From CAVTHW01 sp963734625 (GTDB taxonomy: Bacteria > Acidobacteriota > Terriglobia > Bryobacterales > Bryobacteraceae), in NCBI GenBank assembly GCA_963734625.1, contig CAVTHW010000020.1, forward strand, positions 186,001 through 250,000: DNA of 64,000 nucleotides, read 5' to 3'. The notes under the pieces were generated by a model. The model was not told the DNA's origin and ran no database searches. It worked only from the letters and a program-made list of their open reading frames with translations. Positions 6,461-15,652 of the stretch are shown here, piece after piece. The stretch's first letter is position 1; the number at the start of each line of letters is the position of its first letter. A program made the position numbers and the translations under genes.

Positions 6461-9106
6461 ATGAAACGGACATTGTTAGGGCTACTGATCGTCGCCACTG
6501 GAATCGCCGGCACGGCCTGGGGGCAAGACCAACCAGACCAAGTCGAGGGTCCCGGCCGCGGCGTGGCGCGCATCAGCGTAATGAACGGAGACGTCTCGGT
6601 TCGTCGCGCGGACTCTGGCGAAGTGGTGGCAGCGGCCCTCAACGCGCCGCTGGTGGTCGAGGATCAGCTCCTTACGGGGCCCGACGCCCGCGCCGAGGTG
6701 CAGTTCGATTCGGCCAATATGGTGCGCCTGGCCGCCAACAGCGAGGTCCGGTTCGCCGATTTGGAGAACCAGCGCTTCCAGCTCCAGTTGGCCCGCGGCA
6801 TGGTGACTTTCAGCGTGCTGCGCGACAGCAACGCGCAAGTTGAGATCGGCACACCGATCGTCTCCGTGCGCCCGATAAACAGGGGAAGCTACCGCGTGAC
6901 GGTTCGCGAGGACGGCACTGTGGAGGTCAGCGTGCGCTCTGGCGAGGTGGAGATCTTCACCCCGCGCGGCTCCGAGCGGTTGGGCGCCGGCCGAACCATG
7001 CTGGCTCGCGGCACGGCGTCGGACCCCGAGTACCAAGTGGTCCAGGCCGCGGCCTACGATGACTGGGACCGCTGGAACCAGAACCGGGACAGCCAACTCC
7101 AACAGAGCCGTGCCTACAACTATGTGAGCCCTGACGTCTACGGCGCGGAAGACCTTGACAGTTACGGCACCTGGCAGAACGACCCCACTTACGGCAATAC
7201 CTGGTACCCGCGCGTGGCGGACGATTGGGCGCCGTACCGCGACGGCCGCTGGGCGTGGGTGGATTGGTATGGCTGGAGTTGGGTGAGCTACGACCCCTGG
7301 GGTTGGGCGCCCTATCATTACGGCCGTTGGTACTACTCCTCTAATCGGGGCTGGGGCTGGTGGCCAGGCGACCGATACGGGCGTCAATACTGGTCCCCAG
7401 GGCTGGTGGCTTTCGTCGGCTGGGATAGCTGGGGCGGGATTCGCGGAGGCCTGGGCTTCGGAGGGATCGGCTGGATCCCCTTGGCCCCGCACGAGCGTTA
7501 CTATCCCTGGTACGGAAACCGCTACTACGCGAGCTACCGGAACGGCGGCAATTACAGAAACAACTCGGTCATTGTCAACAACTTCAACTTCAACGGCGAT
7601 TATCGGAACGCGCGTGTCCGCAATGCAATCACTGGCCTGGATGGCCAGGGCTTCGTCAGCGGCCGCAGGGGCTCCGCCGTCCAACTGAATGACGGCCAAC
7701 TTGGGCGCGCCAGCCTCGTGCGCGGCGCGTTGCCGGTGACGCCGGGCCGCGAGAGCTTGCGGCTCTCTGACCGTGCGGTCAGGACCAACAGTCTGCCCCA
7801 GAGCCAGAATACGGGGCGCTTCTTCAGCAACCAACAACCGGCGCGTGTCGACAGGGTTCCTTTCGAGCAGCAGCGCAGCGGGATAGATCGGATGGCGCGT
7901 CAAACCTTCGGCGGCCAGCAGTCATCCCCAGCAGTGAATGCCGGTGGTCCTGCGGGACGTAACCAGGCGACGAGCGGTGTCCAACGCGGGGCCGCTCCCG
8001 TTAACGGCCAGGCCGGAAACGGCGCACCGGCGGGAAATCGAAATGCGACCGGAGCCAATGTCCGGAGTCAGGGCGGCGGAACCGCCCCGGCGGTGAACTC
8101 CGCTGGCACCGGCAACAGTGGATGGCGCACGTTCTCGGCTCCCCGGACTTCCGGGGTTAGTGCCACGGGCCCTGCCAGCCGTAACCAGGCGACGAGCGGT
8201 GTCCAGCGCGGGGCCGCTCCCGTTAACGTCCAGGCCGGAAACGGCGCACCGGCGGGAAACCGAAGTGCGGCGGGAGCCAATGTCCGGAGTCAGGGCGGCG
8301 GGTCCGCCCCGGCGGTGAACTCCGCGGGCGCCGGCAACAGCGGATGGCGCACGTTCTCGGCTCCCCGGACTTCCGGGCAGAGCACGGCGGCAACGCCCCA
8401 GACCCGGTCTAGTGGCGGCAGCGTGCGGGCTCCACAGTCCAGCCAGCCGAGCCCTCAAGGCGGGGCCGTGAGCAATAGTTCCAGAGACGGCTGGAACAGG
8501 TTCGGGACAGGTTCCGGCAATAGCGGCAATGTCGCTCCGCGCGCCACGAGTCCGGCGTATCAATCGCCGGGAACATCTTCGCCGCAAGTGAATAGAGGTA
8601 CAGGCAGGGCGCCGGTCACAGTCAACCCGCCGATCGTGCGGGAGCGAGCCCCGAGTTCCGGGGGAGGCAGCAGCTACAGCCGGCCGGCTCCGAGCAGCAG
8701 CGGCAGCTACAGCCGGCCGGCTCCGAGCAGCAGCGGCAGCTATAGCCGGCCGGCTCCGAGCAGCAGCGGCAGCTATAGCCGGCCGGCTCCGAGTTCCGGT
8801 GGCGGCGGCAGCTACAGCCGACCCGCTCCTAGCGGTGGGGGCGGCAGCTATAGTCGCCCGGCACCTAGCAGCAGCGGCAGCTATAGCCGGCCGGCTCCGA
8901 GTTCCGGTGGCGGCGGCAGCTACAGCCGACCCGCTCCTAGCGGTGGGGGCGGCAGCTATAGTCGCCCGGCACCCAGCGGCGGTGGCGGTGGCGGCGGCAG
9001 CTATAGTCGTCCCGCGCCAAGTGGTGGCGGTGGCAACTCCAGCCGATCAGCCCCGAGTTCCAGCGGCGGCGGTGGAGGGAATTCGCGCAACAGCCGTACC
9101 CGGTGA
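6461..9106 (+). CDS. Secreted FecR-domain protein with W-rich (YXWGXW/DUF6600-like) region and Ser/Pro/Gly repeat tail
   Basis: About 881 residues from ATG 6461 (ribosome-binding site GAGGAGG). In order: a signal peptide (LLGLLIVATGIAGTAWG), a FecR-like domain to about residue 170 (SVRRADSGEVV, SVRSGEVEIFTPRGSE), and a tryptophan-rich segment around residues 230-330 with repeated W-Y-G/W-A-P units (WAPYRDGRWAWVDWYGWSW) as in DUF6600/YXWGXW proteins. There follow two 74-residue tandem repeats (about residues 494-640) and a low-complexity SYSRPAPS tail. FecR domains outside anti-sigma factors often sit in exported structural or adhesin proteins; this one has no cytoplasmic anti-sigma part. The tail looks extracellular and flexible. 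A sigma-54 promoter lies just upstream, and the beta-barrel gene follows after 29 bases. Confidence 0.88.
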   Translation: MKRTLLGLLIVATGIAGTAWGQDQPDQVEGPGRGVARISVMNGDVSVRRADSGEVVAAALNAPLVVEDQLLTGPDARAEVQFDSANMVRLAANSEVRFADLENQRFQLQLARGMVTFSVLRDSNAQVEIGTPIVSVRPINRGSYRVTVREDGTVEVSVRSGEVEIFTPRGSERLGAGRTMLARGTASDPEYQVVQAAAYDDWDRWNQNRDSQLQQSRAYNYVSPDVYGAEDLDSYGTWQNDPTYGNTWYPRVADDWAPYRDGRWAWVDWYGWSWVSYDPWGWAPYHYGRWYYSSNRGWGWWPGDRYGRQYWSPGLVAFVGWDSWGGIRGGLGFGGIGWIPLAPHERYYPWYGNRYYASYRNGGNYRNNSVIVNNFNFNGDYRNARVRNAITGLDGQGFVSGRRGSAVQLNDGQLGRASLVRGALPVTPGRESLRLSDRAVRTNSLPQSQNTGRFFSNQQPARVDRVPFEQQRSGIDRMARQTFGGQQSSPAVNAGGPAGRNQATSGVQRGAAPVNGQAGNGAPAGNRNATGANVRSQGGGTAPAVNSAGTGNSGWRTFSAPRTSGVSATGPASRNQATSGVQRGAAPVNVQAGNGAPAGNRSAAGANVRSQGGGSAPAVNSAGAGNSGWRTFSAPRTSGQSTAATPQTRSSGGSVRAPQSSQPSPQGGAVSNSSRDGWNRFGTGSGNSGNVAPRATSPAYQSPGTSSPQVNRGTGRAPVTVNPPIVRERAPSSGGGSSYSRPAPSSSGSYSRPAPSSSGSYSRPAPSSSGSYSRPAPSSGGGGSYSRPAPSGGGGSYSRPAPSSSGSYSRPAPSSGGGGSYSRPAPSGGGGSYSRPAPSGGGGGGGSYSRPAPSGGGGNSSRSAPSSSGGGGGNSRNSRTR
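7942..8385 (+). repeat. Two 222-bp tandem repeats inside the FecR-domain gene
   Basis: Two in-frame copies of a 222-base unit (74 codons), with matching points at 7961 and 8183. Each unit encodes an RNQATSGVQRGAAPVN...GNSGWRTFSAPRTSG segment. The copies differ at a few positions only, so the duplication is recent or kept alike by recombination. Confidence 0.9.
8670..9050 (+). repeat. Low-complexity SYSRPAPS(S/G)n coding repeats
   Basis: About ten in-frame repeats encode SYSRPAPSSSG or SYSRPAPSGGGG. The first four are near-perfect 33-base units built on agcagcagcggcagctayag plus ccggccggctccg. They are coding repeats, not a CRISPR array: the 'spacers' are themselves repeats. Confidence 0.9.
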
Positions 9107-9135
9107 TGGAGATTCAAGGTCAGGAGTCCATACCA

Positions 9136-9747
9136 ATGAGACGACTATTACTATCCATAATCGTGATCGCGGCAGTGCTGCCCGCGTCAGCCCAGTGGCG
9201 CCGTTTCGGAGATAGACCGGCGCGTCCGACAGGCTATGTCGGGATGGGCTTCTCGGTACCCGCTAATCCAGTGGCCGCCCGCCTCGATGCCGGGTGGAAT
9301 CTGGCCGCCGGGATCGGGGTAACGCGTGGATCCGTCGGCATCATGTTGGACGGCTTGTTCACCGATTTCGGGATTACCGCCGCCGCTCTGATGCAGGCGG
9401 GGGCCCGGGTAGGAAGTCAAAAATACTGGGCTTTGACCGTCAATCCGGTTTTCCACGTGAATGAAAGAGGTCCTGTGGATTTCTACATAACGGGCGGCGC
9501 CGGGATCTACGGTCAGATGACGAAGTACAGAACGTCAGTCGACCTCAACACGCCGTACTCGGGCCGGTATGATCTGACCAGCTCGGAGACAATCCACGAC
9601 CCGGGGGTGAATGGGGGCGCCGGCTTCGCATACAGTCTCGGCGGCCGCAACAACATGAAGGTCTTTATCGAGGCCCGTTACCACCACATGTTCACCCACG
9701 GTTCGGGTGCGAGTTTCGTACCGGTCACGGTAGGAGTTCGCTTTTAG
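9136..9747 (+). CDS. Small outer-membrane beta-barrel protein
   Basis: From ATG 9136 (AGGAG 9 bases upstream) the protein has about 203 residues: a signal peptide (LLLSIIVIAAVLPASAQ), then alternating hydrophobic/polar strands with many aromatic and Gly residues. It ends in SFVPVTVGVRF, with the terminal Phe typical of outer-membrane barrels. The segments LTVNPVFHVNERGPVDFYITGGAGIYGQ and VFIEARYHHMFTHG resemble OmpW/OprF-like 8-stranded barrels. It is probably co-transcribed with the FecR-domain gene upstream. An alternative start at 9103 overlaps the previous stop but lacks a better ribosome-binding site. Confidence 0.82.
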   Translation: MRRLLLSIIVIAAVLPASAQWRRFGDRPARPTGYVGMGFSVPANPVAARLDAGWNLAAGIGVTRGSVGIMLDGLFTDFGITAAALMQAGARVGSQKYWALTVNPVFHVNERGPVDFYITGGAGIYGQMTKYRTSVDLNTPYSGRYDLTSSETIHDPGVNGGAGFAYSLGGRNNMKVFIEARYHHMFTHGSGASFVPVTVGVRF

Positions 9748-9782
9748 CGGGAGACGTTACGATGGCCCTGTTGTGAGAGCCG

Positions 9783-10058
9783 ATGCACGGCACGCGGCGT
9801 ATTCTTAGCGACGCGAACAGGCTTGGTGTCCAGTTCCTCTTGATCGATCTCGGTCTGGCGTTGACGTTTTTGAATATCGCGTCCACCTCGGTAAATCTTG
9901 AAACGACGCAGCGGAATTGGAAAAATGCGCGAAAAGCGCATGATGCGGTCGTTCACTTATTGCCGCGGCTCACAACCACCGATGAGGAACTCCAGTTCAT
10001 CGAGAAGGAGTTGTCGGCATTGCGCTTAAAACTCGAGGCGGCCGGCGAAATATTCTGA
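9783..10058 (+). CDS. Conserved small protein, unknown function
   Basis: The 91-residue protein has one hydrophobic stretch (VQFLLIDLGLALTFLNIAS) followed by a helical, charged C-terminal half (LTTTDEELQFIEKELSALRLKLEAAG). It looks like a membrane-anchored or amphipathic helical protein. I cannot name a family. It lies 35 bases after the beta-barrel gene and is convergent with the MacB-like permease gene. Confidence 0.65.
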   Translation: MHGTRRILSDANRLGVQFLLIDLGLALTFLNIASTSVNLETTQRNWKNARKAHDAVVHLLPRLTTTDEELQFIEKELSALRLKLEAAGEIF

Positions 10059-10087
10059 TTTCGCACCGACCCGCCGCGACCGGCTGC

Positions 10088-11320
10088 TCACTCGTAGCGC
10101 AGCGCGACCACCGGATCCAGCATGGCCGCTTTCCGCGCCGGATAGTAGCCGAACGATATGCCTACCAGCGCGGAGAACAGAAAGGCCAGCAGGACCGCGC
10201 CCGGACTGATCAGCGTACTCCAGCCGGCGAAGTGCGAGATGAGCACCGAAGCTGTCACCCCGAGCAGGATTCCCACCACGCCGCCCAGCGCCGCGAGCGT
10301 TGCCGCTTCCACCAGGAACTGGGTCAGGATATCGCGCATCCTGGCTCCCAGCGCGGCCCGCAGCCCGATCTCGCGAGTCCGCTCGGTGACCGAGACCAGC
10401 ATGATGTTCATGATCCCGATGCCTCCCACGATGAGCGATACCGATGCGATCGCCCCCAGCAGCAGCGACATCACCCGGGCGCTGCTTTCCCGGGCGTCGA
10501 ACACCTCCGACAAGTTCCGGACGGTGAAGTCGTCCTCCTGATCGGGCTGCAATCGGTGCCGCTGCCGCAACAGGACCTCAATCTGGCGCAGCGCCTCTCC
10601 CATCGCGCCGGGGGCGAAGGCCTGTACCATGATCGTGCCGACCGAACGCGCGTTGGCGTGGCTGAAACCGGTGAGGGTCCGCTTGGCCGTCGAAATCGGA
10701 ACCAGGATCACGTCGTCCTGATCCTGCCCGCCCGGCGACTGGCCCTTGGGAGCCAGCACACCCACCACGGTGAATGGCACGTTCTTGATGCGAATCACTT
10801 GATCTACCGGGTCGCCACCGTCGAACAGGTTCTGAACGACGGTTTGTCCGAGAACAGCTACCTTAGCCGCGGAATCCACGTCCTGATTCGTAAACGGACG
10901 TCCGGAGCTTAGGGACGCGTCGCGGATGATAAGATAATCCGGCGTAGTTCCCTGGATCGAGGTAGCCCAGTTGTTATTCCCGTACATCACCTGGGCCCCG
11001 CTCCGCACCACGGGAGCTGCCGCCGAGACCGCCGGGCACTCGGTGGCGATAGCGTTGGCATCATCCTCGGTAAGCGTGACTGTAGCACCGCTGCCCAAGC
11101 GCATCCCGCCGGTGGTCAAGCTGCCCGGCAGAACCATAATGATGTTGCTGCCGATGCTCTGGATCTGCTCATCGATCCTGGCTGTGGCTCCGCTGCCGAC
11201 CGCGACCATGGCGATCACCGCCGCCACCCCGATGATGATGCCCAGCATGGTCAGGCTGGAGCGCAGGCGGTTGACCCGCAGGGCTTCGAGGGCGATTGCG
11301 ACGTTAGAGAAGAGTGGCAT
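10088..11320 (-). CDS. MacB/FtsX-type ABC transporter permease
   Basis: A 410-residue protein. It has an N-terminal membrane helix (LTMLGIIIGVAAVIAMVAVGSG), a large periplasmic MacB_PCD core (residues about 45-240), and three C-terminal helices of the FtsX domain (about 285-400) with the usual VTERTREIGLRAALGAR segment. In MacB the ATPase is fused N-terminally; here it is absent, so the permease needs a separate ATP-binding subunit. None is encoded in this region. The adaptor gene lies 13 bases upstream, so the pair forms an operon for export of a drug, peptide or envelope component. Confidence 0.9.
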   Translation of the reverse strand: MPLFSNVAIALEALRVNRLRSSLTMLGIIIGVAAVIAMVAVGSGATARIDEQIQSIGSNIIMVLPGSLTTGGMRLGSGATVTLTEDDANAIATECPAVSAAAPVVRSGAQVMYGNNNWATSIQGTTPDYLIIRDASLSSGRPFTNQDVDSAAKVAVLGQTVVQNLFDGGDPVDQVIRIKNVPFTVVGVLAPKGQSPGGQDQDDVILVPISTAKRTLTGFSHANARSVGTIMVQAFAPGAMGEALRQIEVLLRQRHRLQPDQEDDFTVRNLSEVFDARESSARVMSLLLGAIASVSLIVGGIGIMNIMLVSVTERTREIGLRAALGARMRDILTQFLVEAATLAALGGVVGILLGVTASVLISHFAGWSTLISPGAVLLAFLFSALVGISFGYYPARKAAMLDPVVALRYE

Positions 11321-11333
11321 GGCCCCTCCAAGT

Positions 11334-12723
11334 CTAGAATCCCATTCCGCGTTTTGGACCGGATTGCCCGCCGGCGTTCATTGAGGAGGCCGGCATCCCG
11401 GACTTACCGACCTCCGCGATGATCACCCGGTCTCCAGGCTCGAGGGCGCCGCTGGAAATCTCCGTATATACGCCGTCGCTCAGCCCGGTTTGCACGACCT
11501 CGGACCTTGGCCGGCCCTTATCGCCTAACACCCACAGGGTCGATTCCGACGCACCCCGCCGACCGCCCGGCCTCCCGGACTGGCTGGAGGCAGCCTCCGC
11601 GGGACGAAACCGGAGAGCGGTGTTCGGCACTCGCAGGACATTGTTGTGCCGGTCCACCAAGATTCTCACGGTAGCCGTCATTCCAGGGAAGAGCTTCAGA
11701 TCCGGGTTCGAGACCCCGATGACCACATCGTAGGTCACCACGTTCTGGACGCTGATCGGCGCCTTCCGGATCTGCGTGACCTGTCCGTGGAACACCTGTC
11801 CGGGGTAGGCGTCCACCGTGAAGCTAGCGGACTGGCCCACGCGCAGCCGGCCCACGTCGGCCTCGCTCACGTTGGTGTCGACTTGCATCTTGGTGAGATC
11901 CTGGGCAATCTCGAAAAGTGTCGGAGCTTGCAGGCTGGCGGCAACGGTCTGTCCCACATCCACGTGGCGGGCCACGACAATGCCGTCCACCGGCGCCGTG
12001 ATGTAAGTGTGGCTCAGGTCTAATTGAGCCTGCTCCAGCGCCGCCTTGGCCTGTTCGACCTGGGCTTGAGCGCTGGCCAGTTGGGTTCGGGCCACTTCGA
12101 CGTCGGCTTGCGCGGACAGCACTTTCTGATCGGCCGCAACCTTCTCGGCCTCGGCCGCCTGCTCCATAGCCAGGGCGGTGTCATAGGTCGCCTGGGCGGT
12201 TTCCTTGTCTTGCACATCCAGCACGCTGTGCTGGTAGAGCAGGACCGCGCGGTCGAGCTTGCTCTTGGCGTCCGCGACGCCAACCTTGGCCTTGAGCACC
12301 GAGGCGGCCGCGTCGGCCACCCCGGCCTTGGCGCTAGCCAGATCGGCCAGAGCACCGTTGGACCACGGCGCCTCCGTTCACGACAGCCGACTTAGCCACC
12401 TCCAGGCCGGCGCTGGCCTGGGTGAGCCGGGCCTGGAAGACCTGGGGGTCGATGCGCGCAACCAGTTGCCCCTTTTTCACGTGCGAGTTGAAATCCGCGT
12501 CCAACTCCAGGATGTTGCCCGAAACCTGCGACCCCACTTGTACGGTTACTACCGCGTCGGGACTCCCAGTGGCGGAGATGGTGTAAGCCACGCTTCCCCG
12601 GTCAGCCGTCACAGTGCGGTACTGAATCCCGGAATGTCCGTGTAACACCGTCCAACCGCCAGCCAGAACGATGGCTACAGCGCCTGCCACTCCCAGCAAG
12701 ACCTTTCTTTTGGGCGCCCTCAT
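11334..12723 (-). CDS. MacA/HlyD-type periplasmic adaptor, frameshifted near 12355
   Basis: From ATG 12723 (GGAGGCGAAG upstream) the protein begins with a membrane anchor (VLLGVAGAVAIVLAGGWTVL). It continues with a barrel-sandwich segment (VGSQVSGNILELDADFNSHVKKGQLVARID) and a long alpha-hairpin, then the second lipoyl half (ITAPVDGIVVARHVDVGQTV) and beta-barrel domains. This is the MacA layout. At about 12355 the frame changes: dropping one C from GTCCAAC joins the two halves smoothly (…VVNGALADLASAKAG). All domains remain on both sides, so this is probably an assembly indel, though a real mutation would kill the adaptor. It sits upstream of the permease and is divergent from the ECF sigma gene. 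Confidence 0.85.
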
Positions 12724-13010
12724 AACCTTCGCCTCCGTCTGCTCCGACTTAAGGCATGTTACGTGCCAAAGGGGCGCTCTGCTAGTAAGCCGCTTCAATT
12801 CAGCCGATTGCCCGTGGCGGCCCGTGGGCCGTCGAGTTCGCGGAAAGTCTCGCGTGTTCATTCCCGCGACAGCGTGGCGGCCTTTGAATCAGGGTCGAGC
12901 CGACGAATCCGGCCTTGAATATCATCAGTTTGCGGTGCGCGCGGAGTTTGGTAACACAACTGCCTTCGATAGGGCAATGAGAAGTAAGGTATCTCAGAGG
13001 GAGCCTCGAA

Positions 13011-13622
13011 ATGCTTGACATCAGATCTGCTGAACAAGCGATGCCGGACGCCGACGTTATTGCGAGCATACTTGCCGGTAACACGGCGCTCTACAGCGTA
13101 TTCGTCCACCGCTATGATCGACTGCTGCATAGCGCCGCCGGCAGGATCTTCCGCGGCGCTGAGGATGTGCCCGACGTGCTGCAGGAGACCCACTTCCGGG
13201 CGTTTACGCACCTCGCGGATTTCAAGGGGCTCTCGAGCTTTTCAAGCTGGCTGACCCGTATCGCGCTGAACGAGGCGCTAAACCGCCTGCGCCAGCGGTC
13301 ACGGCCGGTGGAAGCATTGCAGGTCGCAGACGAGAGTGACGACTTGATCGCCCGCACCCCGTCCGCAGCTCCTAGCCCGGAGCGACAGGCGATGCGCCAG
13401 GAATTGCGTCAGTCTCTGCGCGAGGCGGTCGGCGGCCTGCCCCCGCTTTACCGCACGGTCTTTGTCCTTAAAGAGGTCGAGGAACTCAGTGTGGCGGAAA
13501 TCGTGGAGCGCCTGGGCATCACTGCCAGCACCGTCAAAAGCAGGGTACATCGCGCCCGGAAGATGCTTCGCGTGAGGCTTCGCGCCTGGGAACCCCGGCC
13601 CAGCGGTTTCAAGTGGAATTGA
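13011..13622 (+). CDS. ECF-type RNA polymerase sigma factor
   Basis: A 203-residue sigma-70 family protein. Region 2 spans roughly residues 25-95 (FVHRYDRLLHSAAGRIF, EDVPDVLQETHFRAF, FSSWLTRIALNEALNRLRQ). Region 4 (residues about 135-190) has the helix-turn-helix LSVAEIVERLGITASTVKSRVHRARKML. No anti-sigma factor gene lies next to it. It is divergent from the macA-like gene. Its last 14 bases overlap the 3' end of the convergent NtrC-type regulator gene. Its target promoters cannot be read from this window. Confidence 0.9.
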   Translation: MLDIRSAEQAMPDADVIASILAGNTALYSVFVHRYDRLLHSAAGRIFRGAEDVPDVLQETHFRAFTHLADFKGLSSFSSWLTRIALNEALNRLRQRSRPVEALQVADESDDLIARTPSAAPSPERQAMRQELRQSLREAVGGLPPLYRTVFVLKEVEELSVAEIVERLGITASTVKSRVHRARKMLRVRLRAWEPRPSGFKWN

Positions 13623-14994
13623 CGTCCTCTTCCGACTTGGCGTCGCGGTCGATGAGTCGATACAACGTGGCCCGATTGATGCCCAGGATCTTTGCGGCGC
13701 GCACTTTGTTCCCGCCTACGCTCTCCAGAACGCGATGCGCATGCAGGCGTTCCACTTCCGCCAGGGGCAGCAGTTCGCCATCGAAGGTGAACTGGTGAGA
13801 GGCCGTAGCTCGCAAAGACTCCGGAAGATCCCGAACGTCAATCGTATCTCCTTCGGTCATCATGCAGGCGTTCCCGACCACGTTTTCCAGTTCCCGCACG
13901 TTGCCAGGCCAATTGTAGCCGCTCAGGACGACCTGGGCTCGGGGAGTGATTTCCGGGATCGGCTTGCCGTACAGGGCGGCGAATTTTTCGATGAAGCAGC
14001 GCTCGAGCAGCGGCAGATCTTCCTTTCGCTCCGCCAGCGAGGGAAGCTTGATTTCGACCATCGAGAGCCGGTAGTAGAGATCGTCGCGGAACTTCTTCTC
14101 GGCCATCATGGCGTTCAAATCGCAATTGGTGGCTGCGATCACCCTTACATCGACTTTCTTGGGCGTTAATGCGCCGATGCGCTGGACTTCCTGATGCTGT
14201 AGCACGCGGAGGATCTTCGCCTGGGTGGAAGCTGGCATGTCGCCAATCTCATCCAAAAGAATGCAGCCTCCATCCGCGAATTCGAACAGGCCCATCTTGT
14301 CGCGCAAGGCGCCGGTGAACGCACCTTTGACGTGGCCGAAGAGTTCACTCTCGAAAAGAGTCTCGACCACGGCGGTCGAGTTCCATACGACGAACCGGTT
14401 GGCGGAACCTGGACTTAGTCTATGCAGGGCACGGGCCACCAGTTCCTTGCCGGTCCCCGTCGCCCCCGTGATCAGGACCGTGCGGAAGTGGGGAGCAATG
14501 CGGCGAATCTTGGCAAAGACCTGGAGCATGCAGGGACTTTGGCCCACCATCCCCTCGAACTCGGAGGCCCGCATGAGTTCCCCGCCAAGCTGCAGGGCGA
14601 GCTGGCGCCGCCGCACTTCGACAATCAGCCTGTCGATCCTCTGGCGCAATTCCGCAATGGAGAAGGGCTTCGTCAAGTAATCGCTGGCACCCTTCTTGAT
14701 GGCTTCTACCGCCGAATCCGTGGAGTAGTGACCCGTGAGGAGGATGACATCCGTGTCCGGAGAGATGTTCAGGATGCGTTCCAGCAACTCCATCCCGTTC
14801 ACGTTGGGCAGGATCAGATCCAGCAGCACGATGTGAGGGCGATGCCTGGTGACGAGTTCTAGGCCGCTGTCAGCGTCACCGGCCGTGAGGATCTCCAGCC
14901 CTTTCTGGGCCAAGGCCTCTTTAATGAGTTCGAGGTTTTGGGGGTCGTCGTCAATCGCCCCGAGTTTTACAGTGGATTCTGGGGGGCCTGCCAT
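13609..14994 (-). CDS. NtrC-family sigma-54-dependent response regulator
   Basis: A 461-residue regulator with three parts. The receiver domain (residues about 8-125) has the phospho-acceptor Asp in IVLLDLILP and TKPF. The AAA+ sigma-54 interaction domain has Walker A GATGTGKE, the sigma-54 contact loop ESELFGHVKGAFTGA, Walker B LLDEIGDMP and the arginine finger region (FRDDLYYRL). The C-terminal Fis-type helix is KVRAAKILGINRATLYRLI. One oddity is FVVWNSTAVVETLF, where most members have a NCAAL-type segment. It is the obvious candidate to act at the sigma-54 promoters at 6415, 18307 and 21370. It lies at the end of a run of signalling genes on the same strand. Confidence 0.93.
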   Translation of the reverse strand: MAGPPESTVKLGAIDDDPQNLELIKEALAQKGLEILTAGDADSGLELVTRHRPHIVLLDLILPNVNGMELLERILNISPDTDVILLTGHYSTDSAVEAIKKGASDYLTKPFSIAELRQRIDRLIVEVRRRQLALQLGGELMRASEFEGMVGQSPCMLQVFAKIRRIAPHFRTVLITGATGTGKELVARALHRLSPGSANRFVVWNSTAVVETLFESELFGHVKGAFTGALRDKMGLFEFADGGCILLDEIGDMPASTQAKILRVLQHQEVQRIGALTPKKVDVRVIAATNCDLNAMMAEKKFRDDLYYRLSMVEIKLPSLAERKEDLPLLERCFIEKFAALYGKPIPEITPRAQVVLSGYNWPGNVRELENVVGNACMMTEGDTIDVRDLPESLRATASHQFTFDGELLPLAEVERLHAHRVLESVGGNKVRAAKILGINRATLYRLIDRDAKSEEDVNST

Positions 14995-15006
14995 GGCGCA
15001 GAGCCA

Positions 15007-15450
15007 TCATACCAGAACACAACCAGACGGACTCCGGCCTGCAGCGAGGCTCACCACACGCAGGACTTCCTCTTGGTCAAAAGGCGCCATGAGAACATCG
15101 TACCCGCCCAGATTGAGAACCTCGGCCCACAGGCCGTGGTCAGCCAGGCGAGAGCAGACAATCAGCTTCGGCTGGTTCGGGATTTCGGCCAACGCCTCCA
15201 GTAGGGCGTGCCAGGTTCCGTCCGGCAGATCGCGTTCGCAGATGACGACTGAAGCGCCATGCTCCTTAACACAGGCCAAGGCATCTTTGAGGTTCGAGAC
15301 GGCAACCAACTGCCACCAACGCGACCCCAGTATGCCTTCCAGGGAAATACGATCACCAGCATGCGGAGTCACTGCCAGGATCGTGATCCCCGGCAGCCTT
15401 CCCGGGTGATAAACCGGCGTCAGTGTGCTCGGGAAGACTGCCATCGTCAT
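15007..15450 (-). CDS. Degenerate receiver-domain protein (Glu in place of phospho-Asp)
   Basis: About 147 residues from ATG 15450 (GGAGGGTGG upstream), a single receiver-like domain: PGITILAVTPHAGDRISLE, then VVICERDLPDGTW, where the phosphorylatable Asp of the usual V-V-L-L-D pattern is Glu. Next come PKLIVCSRLADHGLWAEVLNLGGYDVLMAPFDQEEVL, with no Lys before the final PF. Glu at this place mimics phosphate in some atypical receivers, so it may be always active or bind partners. It sits 12 bases upstream of the NtrC-type gene on the same strand. A longer start (15564) adds residues without domain character. Confidence 0.8.
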   Translation of the reverse strand: MTMAVFPSTLTPVYHPGRLPGITILAVTPHAGDRISLEGILGSRWWQLVAVSNLKDALACVKEHGASVVICERDLPDGTWHALLEALAEIPNQPKLIVCSRLADHGLWAEVLNLGGYDVLMAPFDQEEVLRVVSLAAGRSPSGCVLV

Positions 15451-15621
15451 TTCGCCACCCTCCGCAAGACCGCAAATGTAAACTCGATGACTAGCATTTC
15501 GAGTTCCACCCCAAAGCGGTTCCAAAGGCGCTCGAAAAGGGGCATTTAGGCAAAGGAGTAGCAAGGGCCAGCCTTGGGGGTGTTGCTAGAATGCACACTT
15601 GTCGCTGGAACAGCCACCTCT

Positions 15622-15639
15622 CGCAAGCTGAAGCTTGCG
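15622..15639. repeat. 18-bp dispersed palindrome (copy 1)
   Basis: cgcaagctgaagcttgcg: 8-base arms around a 2-base centre. The same palindrome occurs at 31529-31546, and its 14-base core at 60537-60550, all between genes. It looks like a short REP-type intergenic element. Confidence 0.7.
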
Positions 15640-15652
15640 TCGCTGAGGGCTG

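Noticed and set aside
6482..7903. Minus-strand open frame (473 codons) inside the FecR-domain gene
   Set aside because: Antisense shadow of a gene with clear FecR and W-rich domains.
8670..9050. Regular short repeats resembling a CRISPR array
   Set aside because: They are in-frame coding repeats of a Ser/Pro/Gly tail; there are no unique spacers, and unit lengths vary.
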